Assembly: GCF_028607085.1 (NCBI RefSeq)
Contig: NZ_CP117414.1
Coordinates: 1-50,217 of the forward strand
Length of the DNA: 50,217 nt
Direction: 5' to 3'
From: Sphingomonas naphthae
GTDB lineage: Bacteria; Pseudomonadota; Alphaproteobacteria; Sphingomonadales; Sphingomonadaceae
This document shows positions 32,930 through 41,234 of the stretch, piece by piece (position 1 is the stretch's first letter; each line of letters starts with the position of its first letter). A program made the position numbers and the translations under genes. The notes beneath the pieces were generated by a model, which saw only the letters and a program-made list of their open reading frames with translations, made no database searches and had not been told where the DNA came from.

Positions 32930-34789
32930 ATGAGCAGCCCCGACAATATCGCCGGCTACAAGGATGTCGTGACCGGTAGCCGCGAAGCGCCCGCGGACAA
33001 TCCAGGTGCGGCTCAGATCCGCTCGGCCTCGGCGCCGGAACTCAAGACGCTGGCCGGCGTGGCCGTTGGCACGCTCGTCATCGCCGCCCTGTATTTCGGT
33101 CAGGAGGTGCTCATCCCGATCACCCTGGCGGTGATGCTCTCCTTCGTTCTCTCACCGGTTGTCAACCTGCTGCAGCGTCTGCGTCTTTGGCGTGCACCTG
33201 CCGTGATCTTGACCGTCATCGCGGCTCTGGGTGTCTTGGGCCTGTTCGGCGCGCTCATCGGTAGTCAGGCGGCATCACTGACTGTGAACGCACCGCAATA
33301 TGCCCGCACCATCGAAGCCAAGGTCCAAGGGGTTCAGGGGTTTGCGGTCGCACGCCTAGCCTCGATCACCAAGGAACTGGGGGGCTCGCGACCAACTACC
33401 CGGCCTCGTGCCGCGCCGGCAACGCTGGCAACACCGCCGGCTGTGACAGCGTCCGACCAGCGCCGCCCTATTCCAGTGGAAGTCGTTCAAGGCAGCACGT
33501 CGCCGTTTGCGATAGCGCGTACGGTTCTCGAACCCATCCTGGGCCCGCTGGAAACAACGGTCATCGTTCTTATCGTGGCAATCTTCGTGCTGATGCAGAA
33601 GGAGGATCTGCGCGATCGCTTTATCCGAGTGTTCGGATCGAGCGACCTGCACCGCACGACGCGTGCTATCGATGACGCGGGTCAGCGCCTCAGCAAATAT
33701 TTCCTTTCCCAGCTGGCTGTGAACACGTGCTTCGGCGTCGTTATAGGCCTTGGTCTATGGCTGATCGGCATACCATCGCCGGCCATGTGGGGCGTGATGG
33801 CGGGTCTGCTGCGCTTCGTACCCTATATCGGGCCGTTCCTGGCAGCAGTGGCTCCTGCGGCGCTCGGTGCGGCCGTGGATCCAGGCTGGGGCATGGCGCT
33901 GGAAGTCGTAGCTCTCTTCGTGATCATCGAGCCGCTCACAGGTTATGTGGTCGAACCACTGCTCTACGGCCACTCGACAGGCCTTTCGCCTGTATCCGTG
34001 ATTGTATCAGCGATCTTCTGGACGTGGCTTTGGGGTCCGATCGGGCTGATCATGTCCACCCCGCTGACACTATGTCTGGTGGTCATGGGGCGTCACGTTA
34101 AGAGCCTGGAGTTCTTCGACGTACTGTTGGGCGACAGACCGGCGCTGACGCCTATCGAAAGCTTCTACCAGCGCATTCTGGCTCGGAACCCGGACGAGGC
34201 TTTGGCACAGGCTGAGATGCTTCTCGCCGACCGGTCTCTCACCGAATACTATGATGGGGTCGTGCTCGAAGGACTGAAGCTGGCAGTCGAAGACGAGGCG
34301 CGCGGGACAATCGACCGCGCTGGTGCGGCGCAGATGACCAAATCGATGATGTCCGTGATCGAGGACTTACAGCCAACGTCAGGGGCAGCACCGTCTGACA
34401 CCATGGCAAAGGCTCAAACGGTCGCGTGCGTTGCGGGGCACGGTCCATTCGATGACGCGGTAACTGCTATGCTCACGCAGTTGCTGGGTCAGCAAGGGGT
34501 GCAGGCGAAGCGTATCCCCAATACCGCAGTGTCCCGAGATGCGGTGCAGACGTTGGATCTAAACGGGATCGATGTGATTGCCATTTCTTATCTGGAGGTG
34601 ACTGGTTCGCCAGCCCAGCTGCGTTACCTAGTCCGACGCTTGCGTGCCCGAGCGCCGAACGCTCGCATTGTCGTCGGCCTATGGCCGCAGGGGGAGGCTT
34701 CCCTCAGCGATGCTGGGATCCAACAGGCCTTGGGTGCGGACAGGTACGTGAGTTCGCTACACGACGCGGTGCAGGACATTGTCACTTAG
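32930..34789 (+). CDS. AI-2E-family permease with C-terminal B12-binding-like domain
   Basis: 619-residue inner-membrane protein. Residues 40-385 are the AI-2E/PerM transporter core with about eight helices: LAGVAVGTLVIAALYFGQEV, LIPITLAVMLSFVLSPVVNL, LAVNTCFGVVIGLGLWLIGI, GLLRFVPYIGPFLAAVAPA, EPLLYGHSTGLSPVSVIVSA and WLWGPIGLIMSTPLTLCLVV. After a helical linker, residues 495-619 resemble a cobalamin-binding-like Rossmann domain (VACVAGHGPFDDAVTAMLTQ, IDVIAISYLE, ARIVVGLWPQGEAS). It lacks the DxHxxG motif that binds B12, so cobalamin binding is unlikely. Substrate unknown. Last gene of the stress island. Confidence 0.85.
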   Translation: MSSPDNIAGYKDVVTGSREAPADNPGAAQIRSASAPELKTLAGVAVGTLVIAALYFGQEVLIPITLAVMLSFVLSPVVNLLQRLRLWRAPAVILTVIAALGVLGLFGALIGSQAASLTVNAPQYARTIEAKVQGVQGFAVARLASITKELGGSRPTTRPRAAPATLATPPAVTASDQRRPIPVEVVQGSTSPFAIARTVLEPILGPLETTVIVLIVAIFVLMQKEDLRDRFIRVFGSSDLHRTTRAIDDAGQRLSKYFLSQLAVNTCFGVVIGLGLWLIGIPSPAMWGVMAGLLRFVPYIGPFLAAVAPAALGAAVDPGWGMALEVVALFVIIEPLTGYVVEPLLYGHSTGLSPVSVIVSAIFWTWLWGPIGLIMSTPLTLCLVVMGRHVKSLEFFDVLLGDRPALTPIESFYQRILARNPDEALAQAEMLLADRSLTEYYDGVVLEGLKLAVEDEARGTIDRAGAAQMTKSMMSVIEDLQPTSGAAPSDTMAKAQTVACVAGHGPFDDAVTAMLTQLLGQQGVQAKRIPNTAVSRDAVQTLDLNGIDVIAISYLEVTGSPAQLRYLVRRLRARAPNARIVVGLWPQGEASLSDAGIQQALGADRYVSSLHDAVQDIVT

Positions 34790-35270
34790 GAGACGTAAGC
34801 GAAACTGCAGTACCTGAACCCAAATCAATGCGTGATATCGAAATTGGGAACTGCCCTTAGCGTTTGTAATATTTCATCTTGTGTATTGTCTTAAGAATAC
34901 ACCTGCCCGGCCTTCCCGACGATTTTCACGCTGAATTGTTGAAGCCGGTGCTCGAACGACTTGCCGCCTGGCGCTCGGATGCAATCGCTACGGAGCGCCT
35001 GTCTAGGCTGCAATGTGACATAGTGCGTCACCGTCCTGCTTCGCCTTCATGCAGGCCAGCTCGTGGATCAATATTCTAAGCGGAAAGAGGCGGGCGTGCC
35101 GATCGACTCAGCAAGTGACCTGTCGAGCATTGCCACCTCCCCTCGCTAACGGACTAATGTCGCGAAAGTTCTAAGTTTCGCGACAGCAAGAACGTGCGTT
35201 CGTTCGCCTCGTACCATCGTGTTGCATAAGTCGGTTGCTAAAGCCTGCGGTTTCGATGCATAATCGCGAC
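34790..35270. other. Intergenic region with resolvase site; no gene identified
   Basis: About 480 bp between the permease and the second resolvase. Apart from the palindrome at 35158-35185, I see no supported frame. The base composition around 34800-34900 is AT-richer than its surroundings. No Tn3-type 38-bp terminal repeat was found here. Confidence 0.45.
35158..35185. promoter_or_regulatory. Palindromic resolvase site (res-like)
   Basis: A 28-bp palindrome with arms TGTCGCGAAAGTT and AAGTTTCGCGACA, closely matching the site at 3524-3551. It precedes the resolvase gene by about 85 bp. Two such sites on one plasmid could recombine if recognised by the same enzyme. Confidence 0.7.
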
Positions 35271-35825
35271 ATGCTGATTGGCTATGCCCGCGTTTCGACC
35301 GACGACCAGGATCTGCGGCTGCAACGCGCCGCTCTGAAGGACGCCGGCTGTTGCCGTATCTTCGAGGAAAAGGTGTCCGGTGCGAAGCGCGACCGGCCCG
35401 AGCTGGCCAAGATGATCGAGCAGCTGCGTGACGATGACACGGTGGCGGTGACACGGCTCGATCGGCTCGCGCGATCAACCAGAGACCTTCTCGACATAGC
35501 CGAGAAGCTGAAGGAAGCGGGGGCAGGTCTGCGATCGCTGGCAGAGCCGTGGGCGGACACGACTTCACCTGCCGGCCGCATGGTGCTGACGGTGTTCGCC
35601 GGCATTGCCGAGTTCGAGCGCGAACTGATCCACCAGCGCACGAGCAGCGGGCGGGTAGCAGCGAAGGCAAGGGGGGTCCGCTTCGGCCGACCACCCAAGC
35701 TGACCGCCGATCAGATCGCGCTCGGCAAGCGCTTGGTAGGGGAGGGCACATCCGTCCGCGAAACGGCCAAACTGCTCAAATGCCACCACGCCACTCTCTA
35801 CCGTACACTGTCCGGCTCTCCATAG
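35271..35825 (+). CDS. Orphan serine resolvase, Tn3 TnpR type
   Basis: 184-residue small serine recombinase starting at ATG 35271 (MLIGYARVSTDDQDLRLQRA; nucleophile S9). The catalytic domain contains VTRLDRLARSTRDLLDIAE and FAGIAEFERELIHQRTSSGR, and the C-terminal HTH (PKLTADQIALGKRLVGEGTS ... CHHATLYRTL) is complete. It is closely related to the Tn3-element resolvase (357-49993). No transposase accompanies it, so it is either a remnant of another Tn3-family element or a resident multimer-resolution enzyme. The latter role would help keep plasmid copies monomeric. Confidence 0.9.
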   Translation: MLIGYARVSTDDQDLRLQRAALKDAGCCRIFEEKVSGAKRDRPELAKMIEQLRDDDTVAVTRLDRLARSTRDLLDIAEKLKEAGAGLRSLAEPWADTTSPAGRMVLTVFAGIAEFERELIHQRTSSGRVAAKARGVRFGRPPKLTADQIALGKRLVGEGTSVRETAKLLKCHHATLYRTLSGSP

Positions 35826-35902
35826 ATGTGGGCCATCCAACATTGTTGCATGAACCGGAAGCACTACATGTCCGGACACAAATCAAGGCAAGGAAGGGCT
35901 TT

Positions 35903-36196
35903 ATGGGCGACCGCATCGAGCTGAGTCAGAACGACGATCACGTTGGCGGCCGGTTCAAATGGGAACGTGAACCTTCCTGCTGTTCGCAGCTCAAGGCTGC
36001 TGTCGATGAGGACAAGTTCATCTTCGTTAGCAATTTCGTCGATGGGGAGAACGGCCCGAACAGCTTTTACATGATGCCTGTCGATGCGGATGGATACCTC
36101 GCACGAAGCAAGGGCGTCCAGATTTCGCATTGCCCGTGGTGTGGAACTGCGATCGATGCACGAAAGCACTATCCCGCAAAAACAAAACGCCGCTAG
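35903..36196 (+). CDS. Small hypothetical protein with CxxC motif
   Basis: 97-residue protein starting at ATG 35903 (MGDRIELSQNDDHVGGRFKW) with AAGGAAG 9 nt upstream. The C-terminal ISHCPWCGTAIDARKHYPAK has the CPxCG pattern of small zinc ribbons, with one knuckle visible; an earlier CC pair (SCCSQL) could complete the site. It is convergent with the GIY-YIG gene, with one base between the stops. Function unknown. Confidence 0.6.
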   Translation: MGDRIELSQNDDHVGGRFKWEREPSCCSQLKAAVDEDKFIFVSNFVDGENGPNSFYMMPVDADGYLARSKGVQISHCPWCGTAIDARKHYPAKTKRR

Positions 36197-36197
36197 G

Positions 36198-36950
36198 TCA
36201 ATCGTCGCTGTCTGCGCCGTCTTTCCGTTCGACTGACGCTGCACCGCCCAAGGCGTTATACCGCCGATCGGCGAGCCATTGCAGGCGTTTTGCCTGGATC
36301 AGCATGACCCGCCGCAATCCGCCTTGGACCTTTCGCTCGGCGATGACCTGAGCGAGCCGGGCGATAATAAGTGCACGGCGAGCGATCCTGAAGTCCGGAT
36401 GTGATCGGATCGCATGCACCTCGTCGGATACGATGCAGTCCCTGAACGACAACGGAAAGTCCATCTCGATCTTGGCGGGCGGTGGGTCCTTCTCGTTCAA
36501 AACCGCTCGGAAGTGGCTTCTCTCGATCGCCCGATCATACACTTTCCGCTCCAGCGCATTGAGCTGATCGACCGCCGCCTCCCATGTCGGCCAACGCGGA
36601 TCGGTACGGCTGCGTGGCTTCGAAACGTCCTGCAACGCCGGCAACGGCCAGACCTCGATCTCGTACACCTCAAAGGGGTCGAGAACGGACATGGCGACGG
36701 CATCGGTGCGCTGATTGGTCAGGTGACGCCGAATGCGAGTGCGAAGCTGCTCGTTGGTCTGCCCGACATAGATCGGTTCGCCATCGTAATCGAAGAAAGC
36801 ATAGACGCCCCACTTGAAGTTGCCCACCTTCGACGCGACGGCCGCTCCTTCGGCGGTGAACGCGTTATCGAGATAACGCGCCAGATTCTTTCGCAAATCC
36901 TCCGTTTCAAAGGGAGGAAAATTGATCTCATCTGGATTCCGACCGTCCAT
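36198..36950 (-). CDS. GIY-YIG nuclease-family protein
   Basis: 250-residue protein starting at ATG 36950 (MDGRNPDEINFPPFETEDLR). The GIY-YIG core is at about residues 45-75: KWGVYAFFDYDGEPIYVGQT (GVY ... YVG), followed by an arginine-rich helix (LRTRIRRHL). A conserved acidic helix (LNALERKVYDRAIE) may supply the metal-binding Glu. The remaining C-terminal half is unlike UvrC or homing enzymes. It is divergent from the RHH regulator-methyltransferase operon and shares its control region, so it probably belongs to the same restriction module, as an additional or alternative nuclease. That role is inferred. Confidence 0.7.
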   Translation of the reverse strand: MDGRNPDEINFPPFETEDLRKNLARYLDNAFTAEGAAVASKVGNFKWGVYAFFDYDGEPIYVGQTNEQLRTRIRRHLTNQRTDAVAMSVLDPFEVYEIEVWPLPALQDVSKPRSRTDPRWPTWEAAVDQLNALERKVYDRAIERSHFRAVLNEKDPPPAKIEMDFPLSFRDCIVSDEVHAIRSHPDFRIARRALIIARLAQVIAERKVQGGLRRVMLIQAKRLQWLADRRYNALGGAASVERKDGADSDD

Positions 36951-37061
36951 GCGTACCCCACGTTTCGCTGACACATAGCCGGGCGGGAAGACGGGCGCGA
37001 GTGCGTTCGATCTTGCAAAACCACAGAACAGATATAGAACATACTGGACAACGTGATAATG

Positions 37062-37080
37062 TGGCGCCACAGTGGCGCCA
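37062..37080. promoter_or_regulatory. Double palindromic operator in the restriction-module control region
   Basis: Two copies of TGGCGCCA (37062-37069 and 37073-37080), each a perfect 8-bp palindrome, 11 bp apart (one helical turn). The second overlaps the ATG of the RHH gene. Likely the RHH protein's own operator, timing methyltransferase and GIY-YIG expression. Confidence 0.62.
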
Positions 37081-37295
37081 TGACTACCCCCTTCAAACCC
37101 ACCACGGTGCGCGACCTCGACCGCATCAACCTGCGTCTTTCGGCCGAAACATTCGCCCAGATCGATGTGGCGCGCGCCGATCGCCTCGGCAACATCTCGC
37201 GCAACACCTGGATCACCGAGGCTGTCGCGGAGAAGCTGGCGCGCGAGACAAGCGCCAACGATCGCCGCGAGGAAGGGCGGGTCGCCAATGGCTGA
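37080..37295 (+). CDS. Ribbon-helix-helix regulator of the restriction module
   Basis: 71-residue protein starting at ATG 37080 (MTTPFKPTTVRDLDRINLRL). INLRLSAETFAQIDVARAD followed by NISRNTWITEAVAEKLARE is the strand and two helices of an Arc/CopG-type DNA-binding dimer. It overlaps the methyltransferase start by 8 nt, so it heads the operon. It probably does the job of a control (C) protein, repressing its promoter at the double TGGCGCCA site; RHH-type control genes are less usual than HTH-type ones. Confidence 0.75.
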   Translation: MTTPFKPTTVRDLDRINLRLSAETFAQIDVARADRLGNISRNTWITEAVAEKLARETSANDRREEGRVANG

Positions 37296-38436
37296 GTTCT
37301 ACGAGTTCTTCGCCGGCGGGGGCATGGCGCGCGCCGGCCTAGGCGCAGGCTGGACATGCCTGTTCGCCAACGACTTCGATCATAAGAAGGGACTTACCTA
37401 CCAAGCCAACTGGGGCACTGGTGGCGAGCTGACGGTCGGCGACGTGAAACAAGTCACCGCTGCCAGCCTGCCCGGCGTTGCTGATCTCGTATGGGGTTCA
37501 TTCCCGTGCCAGGACCTGTCGCTGGCGGGGGGCGGAGCGGGCCTGCGCGGCGAGCGATCCGGCACCTTCTACCCGTTCTGGAACGTGATCCGCGCCCTCG
37601 TCGCGGACGATCGGGCACCCCGACTGATCGCGCTCGAAAACGTGTGCGGCACGCTGACTTCGCACGGTGGCAAGGATTTCGAGGCGATCTGCCAGACCTT
37701 CGCTGATGCGGGCTATCGCTGCGGCGCCCTCGTCATCAACGCCGCCCTGTTCCTCCCGCAATCCCGGCCACGGCTGTTCGTGGTCGGGGTTCATGCCGAT
37801 GTGAACGTGGACCCGGCGCTGCTTGCGCCGGGTCCAATCGAACCCTTCCACACGCGCGGTCTGCAAAGCGCGGTCGAGCGGCTGCCCGCCGCGCTGCGAG
37901 AAACCATGCTGTGGTGGAACATGCCGACACCCAACCGGCGCAACTCGACATTCGCGAGCATGATCGAGGAGAATCCGACGAGCGTGTCCTGGCATACGCC
38001 CGCGGAAACCCAGCAGCTCCTCGCCATGATGTCGCCGATCAACCTCGCCAAGGTGAACGCGGCCAAGCGGGCAGGGCATCGCATGGTCGGCGGTGTCTAC
38101 AAGCGTACCCGTCTCAACGAAAAGGGCGTGAAGGTGCAGCGCGCCGAAATCCGGTTCGATGATATGTCCGGTTGCCTGCGGACGCCGGCCGGCGGGTCGA
38201 GCCGTCAGGTGATCGTCGTCATCGATGGCGCGAAGGTGGGATCGCGACTGATCTCCGCACGCGAGACGGCGCGCCTGATGGGCTTGGGCGACGATTACAA
38301 GCTGCCGCGCAACTACAATGAAGCTTACCACCTCACCGGCGATGGCGTGGCCGTACCGGTCGTCCGGCATCTGGCACATCATATTCTGGAGCCTTTGCTG
38401 GGCATGGCGGAGGCTGCCGAACGGGCTGCTGCATGA
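37288..38436 (+). CDS. DNA cytosine-5 methyltransferase
   Basis: 382-residue C5 methyltransferase starting at ATG 37288 (MAEFYEFFAGGGMARAGLGA). Motif I FFAGGGMARAGL binds SAM, motif IV GSFPCQDLS carries the nucleophile C74, motif VI is ENV (IALENVCGTL), and motif VIII is QSRPRLFVVG. The variable target-recognition region spans about residues 200-310, and motifs IX-X close the fold (FDDMSGCLRTPAG, ARLMGLGDDY). All catalytic motifs are intact, so it should protect or mark DNA at its target. It overlaps the nuclease gene as ATGA. Target sequence unknown. Confidence 0.92.
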   Translation: MAEFYEFFAGGGMARAGLGAGWTCLFANDFDHKKGLTYQANWGTGGELTVGDVKQVTAASLPGVADLVWGSFPCQDLSLAGGGAGLRGERSGTFYPFWNVIRALVADDRAPRLIALENVCGTLTSHGGKDFEAICQTFADAGYRCGALVINAALFLPQSRPRLFVVGVHADVNVDPALLAPGPIEPFHTRGLQSAVERLPAALRETMLWWNMPTPNRRNSTFASMIEENPTSVSWHTPAETQQLLAMMSPINLAKVNAAKRAGHRMVGGVYKRTRLNEKGVKVQRAEIRFDDMSGCLRTPAGGSSRQVIVVIDGAKVGSRLISARETARLMGLGDDYKLPRNYNEAYHLTGDGVAVPVVRHLAHHILEPLLGMAEAAERAAA

Positions 38437-38811
38437 GCGTCATACCGTGCGAGCAAAATAGCGATCTGCGCGCGCAAATCGAGCGGTTCGCCGAAGTCCT
38501 GAAAACCGAGGCGCACCGGCTCGGCGATCATGGCCTAGACGAGCGCGACTTCTATAATTCCGGCCTGTTTCGCGGCGCCGTCGAGCGGGTGAGAGGACAA
38601 TTCTCCGCCACGATGCGCGCCAAGCGTGAGTTCGTTCAACATGTCCTCAACCATATGGAGGACGAAGGCTTCATCGCTGGATGGGATCTCACCGAGGATG
38701 CCAGCCGCAACGACTATCTGGTGCGCCTTCCCTCCGGCCGCACGTCCGTCATCGACCTGAAAGGTTGCCTGGACGGCAACAACACCAATATCTTCGAGCG
38801 GCCAGCCAAGG

Positions 38812-40233
38812 GTCATGCCCAGGTGGTGGTGTAGCTCAGCGGTAGTGAAGCTGACCGGCCGCGCGCTATCATCCAGCGCCGTAGCGGCCGGTCAGGTTCA
38901 CGGGTGGCCATCGAAGATCTTCGGATAGGATTGGGTTGCGAGACTCAACCAACGGAGACCTTCGATGACCGACGATACAATGAACCTGCAGGCGCTTGTG
39001 GGAAAGAGCGCGGATGCGGAATTTCTACGTGAGATGATTGGCTTTGCCGCGCAGCGGCTGATGGATCTGGAGGTCGGCAGTCTGACTGGCGCTGGATATG
39101 GCGAGAAGAGCGGCGAGCGCCTGGCGCAACGTAACGGTTACCGCGAGCGGGACTGGGAAACGCGGGCTGGCACCGTTGAGCTGCGGATCCCCAAGCTGAG
39201 AACCGGCAGCTACTTTCCCGCCTTCCTGGAGCCTCGGCGCCTTTCGGAGAAGGCGCTGACCGCGGTTGTCCAGGAGGCATACATCCAGGGGATCTCGACC
39301 CGGTCGGTCGACGACCTGGTGAAAGCGATGGGAATGTCGGGCATCTCGAAAAGCCAGGTGAGCCGGCTGTGCGAGGAGATCGACGTCCGCGTGAAGGCGT
39401 TCCTCGAGCGGCCTATCGAAGGCGACTGGCCCTATGTCTGGGTCGACGCCACCTATCTGAAGGTCCGCCAAGCCGGTCGGATCGTCTCGGTCGCGGTCAC
39501 CATCGCGGTCGGCGTGAACGGCGACGGCAGGCGCGAGGTGCTCGGTATGGCGATCGGCGCGTCGGAAGCCGAAACGTTTTGGACGGACTTCCTGCGCAGC
39601 CTCGCACGACGGGGCTTACGCGGCGTGAAACTCGTCATCTCGGATGCGCATGAGGGTATCAAAGCAGCCGTATCGCGGGTGTTCAACGCAACGTGGCAAC
39701 GGTGCCGCGTCCACTTCGCGCGCAACGCCACTGCCCACGCCGGAAAGAGCGGGCGCCGCGTCGTCTCCGCCTTCATCGCCACAGCCTATGCTCAGGAGAC
39801 CCCCGAGGCCGCCAAGGGTCAGTGGCGTAAGGTTGCCGACCAGCTCAGACCCAGCGTGCCCAAACTCGCCAAGCTGATGGACACTGCCGAGGAGGACGTG
39901 CTCGCCTACATGTCGTTCCCGCCGCAGCATCGCACCAAGCTACATTCGACCAATCCGCTCGAACGCCTCAACGGCGAGATCAAGCGGCGCACCGACGTCG
40001 TCGGCATCTTCCCCAACGAGGATGCCATCACACGCCTCGTTGGCGCCTTGCTGCTTGAGCAGAACGACGAGTGGGCAGTCCAGCGGGGACGCTACATGAC
40101 GCTGGAAAGCGTGACGCAATTGAGCGATGATACCACGGTCACGTTGTCGTCCATGGCGGCGTGATAGACCCGGTCCTGCCCGGAGATCAAAGCGGCTACG
40201 CCGCTGAAGCTACACCACACGGTGGGACACGAT
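38812..40233. mobile_element. IS256-family insertion sequence
   Basis: About 1.42 kb with imperfect inverted ends sharing TGGTGTAGCT and CAGCGG (from about 38824 and, inverted, to about 40219). It is bounded by the direct repeat CCAGCCAAGG (38802-38811 and 40234-40243), 8-10 bp, in the IS256 range. It contains one complete transposase gene and interrupts a restriction nuclease-like gene. The exact outer ends are uncertain by a few bases. Confidence 0.85.
38965..40164 (+). CDS. IS256-family transposase
   Basis: 399-residue DDE transposase starting [20 protein letters not shown]. Family signatures include [20 protein letters not shown] at the N-terminus and the catalytic residues D161 ([10 protein letters not shown]), D227 (VISDAHEGI) and E333 ([15 protein letters not shown]). 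Length and all domains are normal, so the element is probably still active. It is transcribed in the same direction as the interrupted nuclease gene. Confidence 0.95.
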   Translation: MTDDTMNLQALVGKSADAEFLREMIGFAAQRLMDLEVGSLTGAGYGEKSGERLAQRNGYRERDWETRAGTVELRIPKLRTGSYFPAFLEPRRLSEKALTAVVQEAYIQGISTRSVDDLVKAMGMSGISKSQVSRLCEEIDVRVKAFLERPIEGDWPYVWVDATYLKVRQAGRIVSVAVTIAVGVNGDGRREVLGMAIGASEAETFWTDFLRSLARRGLRGVKLVISDAHEGIKAAVSRVFNATWQRCRVHFARNATAHAGKSGRRVVSAFIATAYAQETPEAAKGQWRKVADQLRPSVPKLAKLMDTAEEDVLAYMSFPPQHRTKLHSTNPLERLNGEIKRRTDVVGIFPNEDAITRLVGALLLEQNDEWAVQRGRYMTLESVTQLSDDTTVTLSSMAA

Positions 40234-40718
40234 CCAGCCAAGGCGGACGAGTTCGTGATCTGGAGCATCTGCACCAATCTCGGCGCCGATCCCCGCCGCA
40301 ACGCCTGGTCGGGGATTCACACGCGGTTGAGCGCAGAGATGATCTCCCGCAACCAGCGCGTCGATGGCCTGATCGTGTGGGACATGGTGTGCGGCACGAT
40401 CGGCCGGCCATGCCCCAAGGTCGCCGATGATGACGGATCGCGGCTTACCGACATTGGACCGTTCCGCGTTCCGCCCGCCTGCATTTACCTCTTTCCCGGC
40501 ACCGTGCCGTCCGGCGCCACCCCCGCCGCGCCGGCGCAACCGATCGAAGCCGTCGAGCTGCTGTCCGCCTTCCACCGCTGCTTCAAGGGCCGCGATACAG
40601 AATTGAACCAAGTGGATTTCGAGCTGTTGCAAAGTGGCTCTGACCTCATGCGGCGTACCACGATCCGCCGCGCTGGCGTTATCCAGAAGGTGTCGGACAT
40701 GGTGCCGATCCGGCGAGT

Positions 40719-41126
40719 TTAAGGATCAAGGAAGCCGGTCAATCGGCGGGACAGCTGCTCGCTGTTGCGCATTTCGCATTCCCATAGCACCAGGACGCGC
40801 CAACCTTCGCTCTCAAGCCGCTGCCGAGCTTCCCTGTCCCGTTCGACGTTTCTGGCTAGCTTAGGATGCCAGTACGCTGCGTTGTTGGAGGGGCGCCGCG
40901 CCCCCCGCGAGCAGTCGTGCTGATGCCAGAAGCACCCGTGCACGAATATGACCGCCCTGCGCCCTGGGAACACCAAATCGGGGCTGCCGGGCAGATCGCG
41001 GCGGTGAAGGCGGAAGCGGTAGCCGAGCCGATGCGCCAACCGGCGCACCACCATCTCCGGCCGCGTGTTCTTCCCACGCACGCGGCGCATGCGTTCTGAT
41101 CGCGCTGCGGGATCAAGCGTATCCAT
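40719..41126 (-). CDS. vsr: Very short patch repair endonuclease Vsr
   Basis: 135-residue endonuclease that nicks 5' of T in T:G mismatches made by deamination of 5-methylcytosine, limiting mutation at methylated sites. Family motifs: RSERMRRVRGKNTRPEMVVR, FRLHRRDLPGSPDLVFPGRR (metal-binding Asp), VIFVHGCFWHQHDCSRG (zinc/catalytic His and Cys), and WHPKLARNVERD. It is convergent with the disrupted nuclease gene (4-nt overlap of the ends) and partners the C5 methyltransferase at 37288. Start ATG 41126. Confidence 0.93.
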   Translation of the reverse strand: MDTLDPAARSERMRRVRGKNTRPEMVVRRLAHRLGYRFRLHRRDLPGSPDLVFPGRRAVIFVHGCFWHQHDCSRGARRPSNNAAYWHPKLARNVERDREARQRLESEGWRVLVLWECEMRNSEQLSRRLTGFLDP

Positions 41127-41234
41127 CTCTGGTCATCATATCACGCTGCCCGGCGTAAGTGACGCCCGAGAGAAAGGTAGACCTTTCTTCCGTAGCTCAG
41201 CAAAGACCACCGACTGCTATTCGGTACGACAGTC

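Larger units (their letters stand above)
38433..40722 (+). pseudogene. Type II restriction nuclease-like gene split by an IS256-family insertion
   Basis: The 5' part (38433-38811) starts MSVIPCEQNSDLRAQIERFA and includes a PD-(D/E)xK-type core, NDYLVRLPSGRTSVIDLKG. The 3' part (40234-40722) continues KADEFVIWSICTNLGADPRR and ends VSDMVPIRRV. Removing the IS and one copy of the 10-bp repeat CCAGCCAAGG restores a single frame of about 289 residues (...NIFERPAKADEFV...). Position between a C5 methyltransferase (ATGA overlap) and a convergent vsr gene argues for the cognate restriction enzyme. In its present form the first half ends in IS sequence, so the nuclease should be inactive. Confidence 0.85.

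Noticed and set aside
34879..35079. 66-codon plus-strand frame before the orphan resolvase
   Set aside because: No ribosome site, no recognisable motif and atypical composition; not enough to call a gene.
38824..38860. tRNA-like text (GGTGTAGCTCAGCGGTAG)
   Set aside because: It is the inverted end of the IS256-family element; no cloverleaf can be completed and the mirror copy lies at the other end of the IS.
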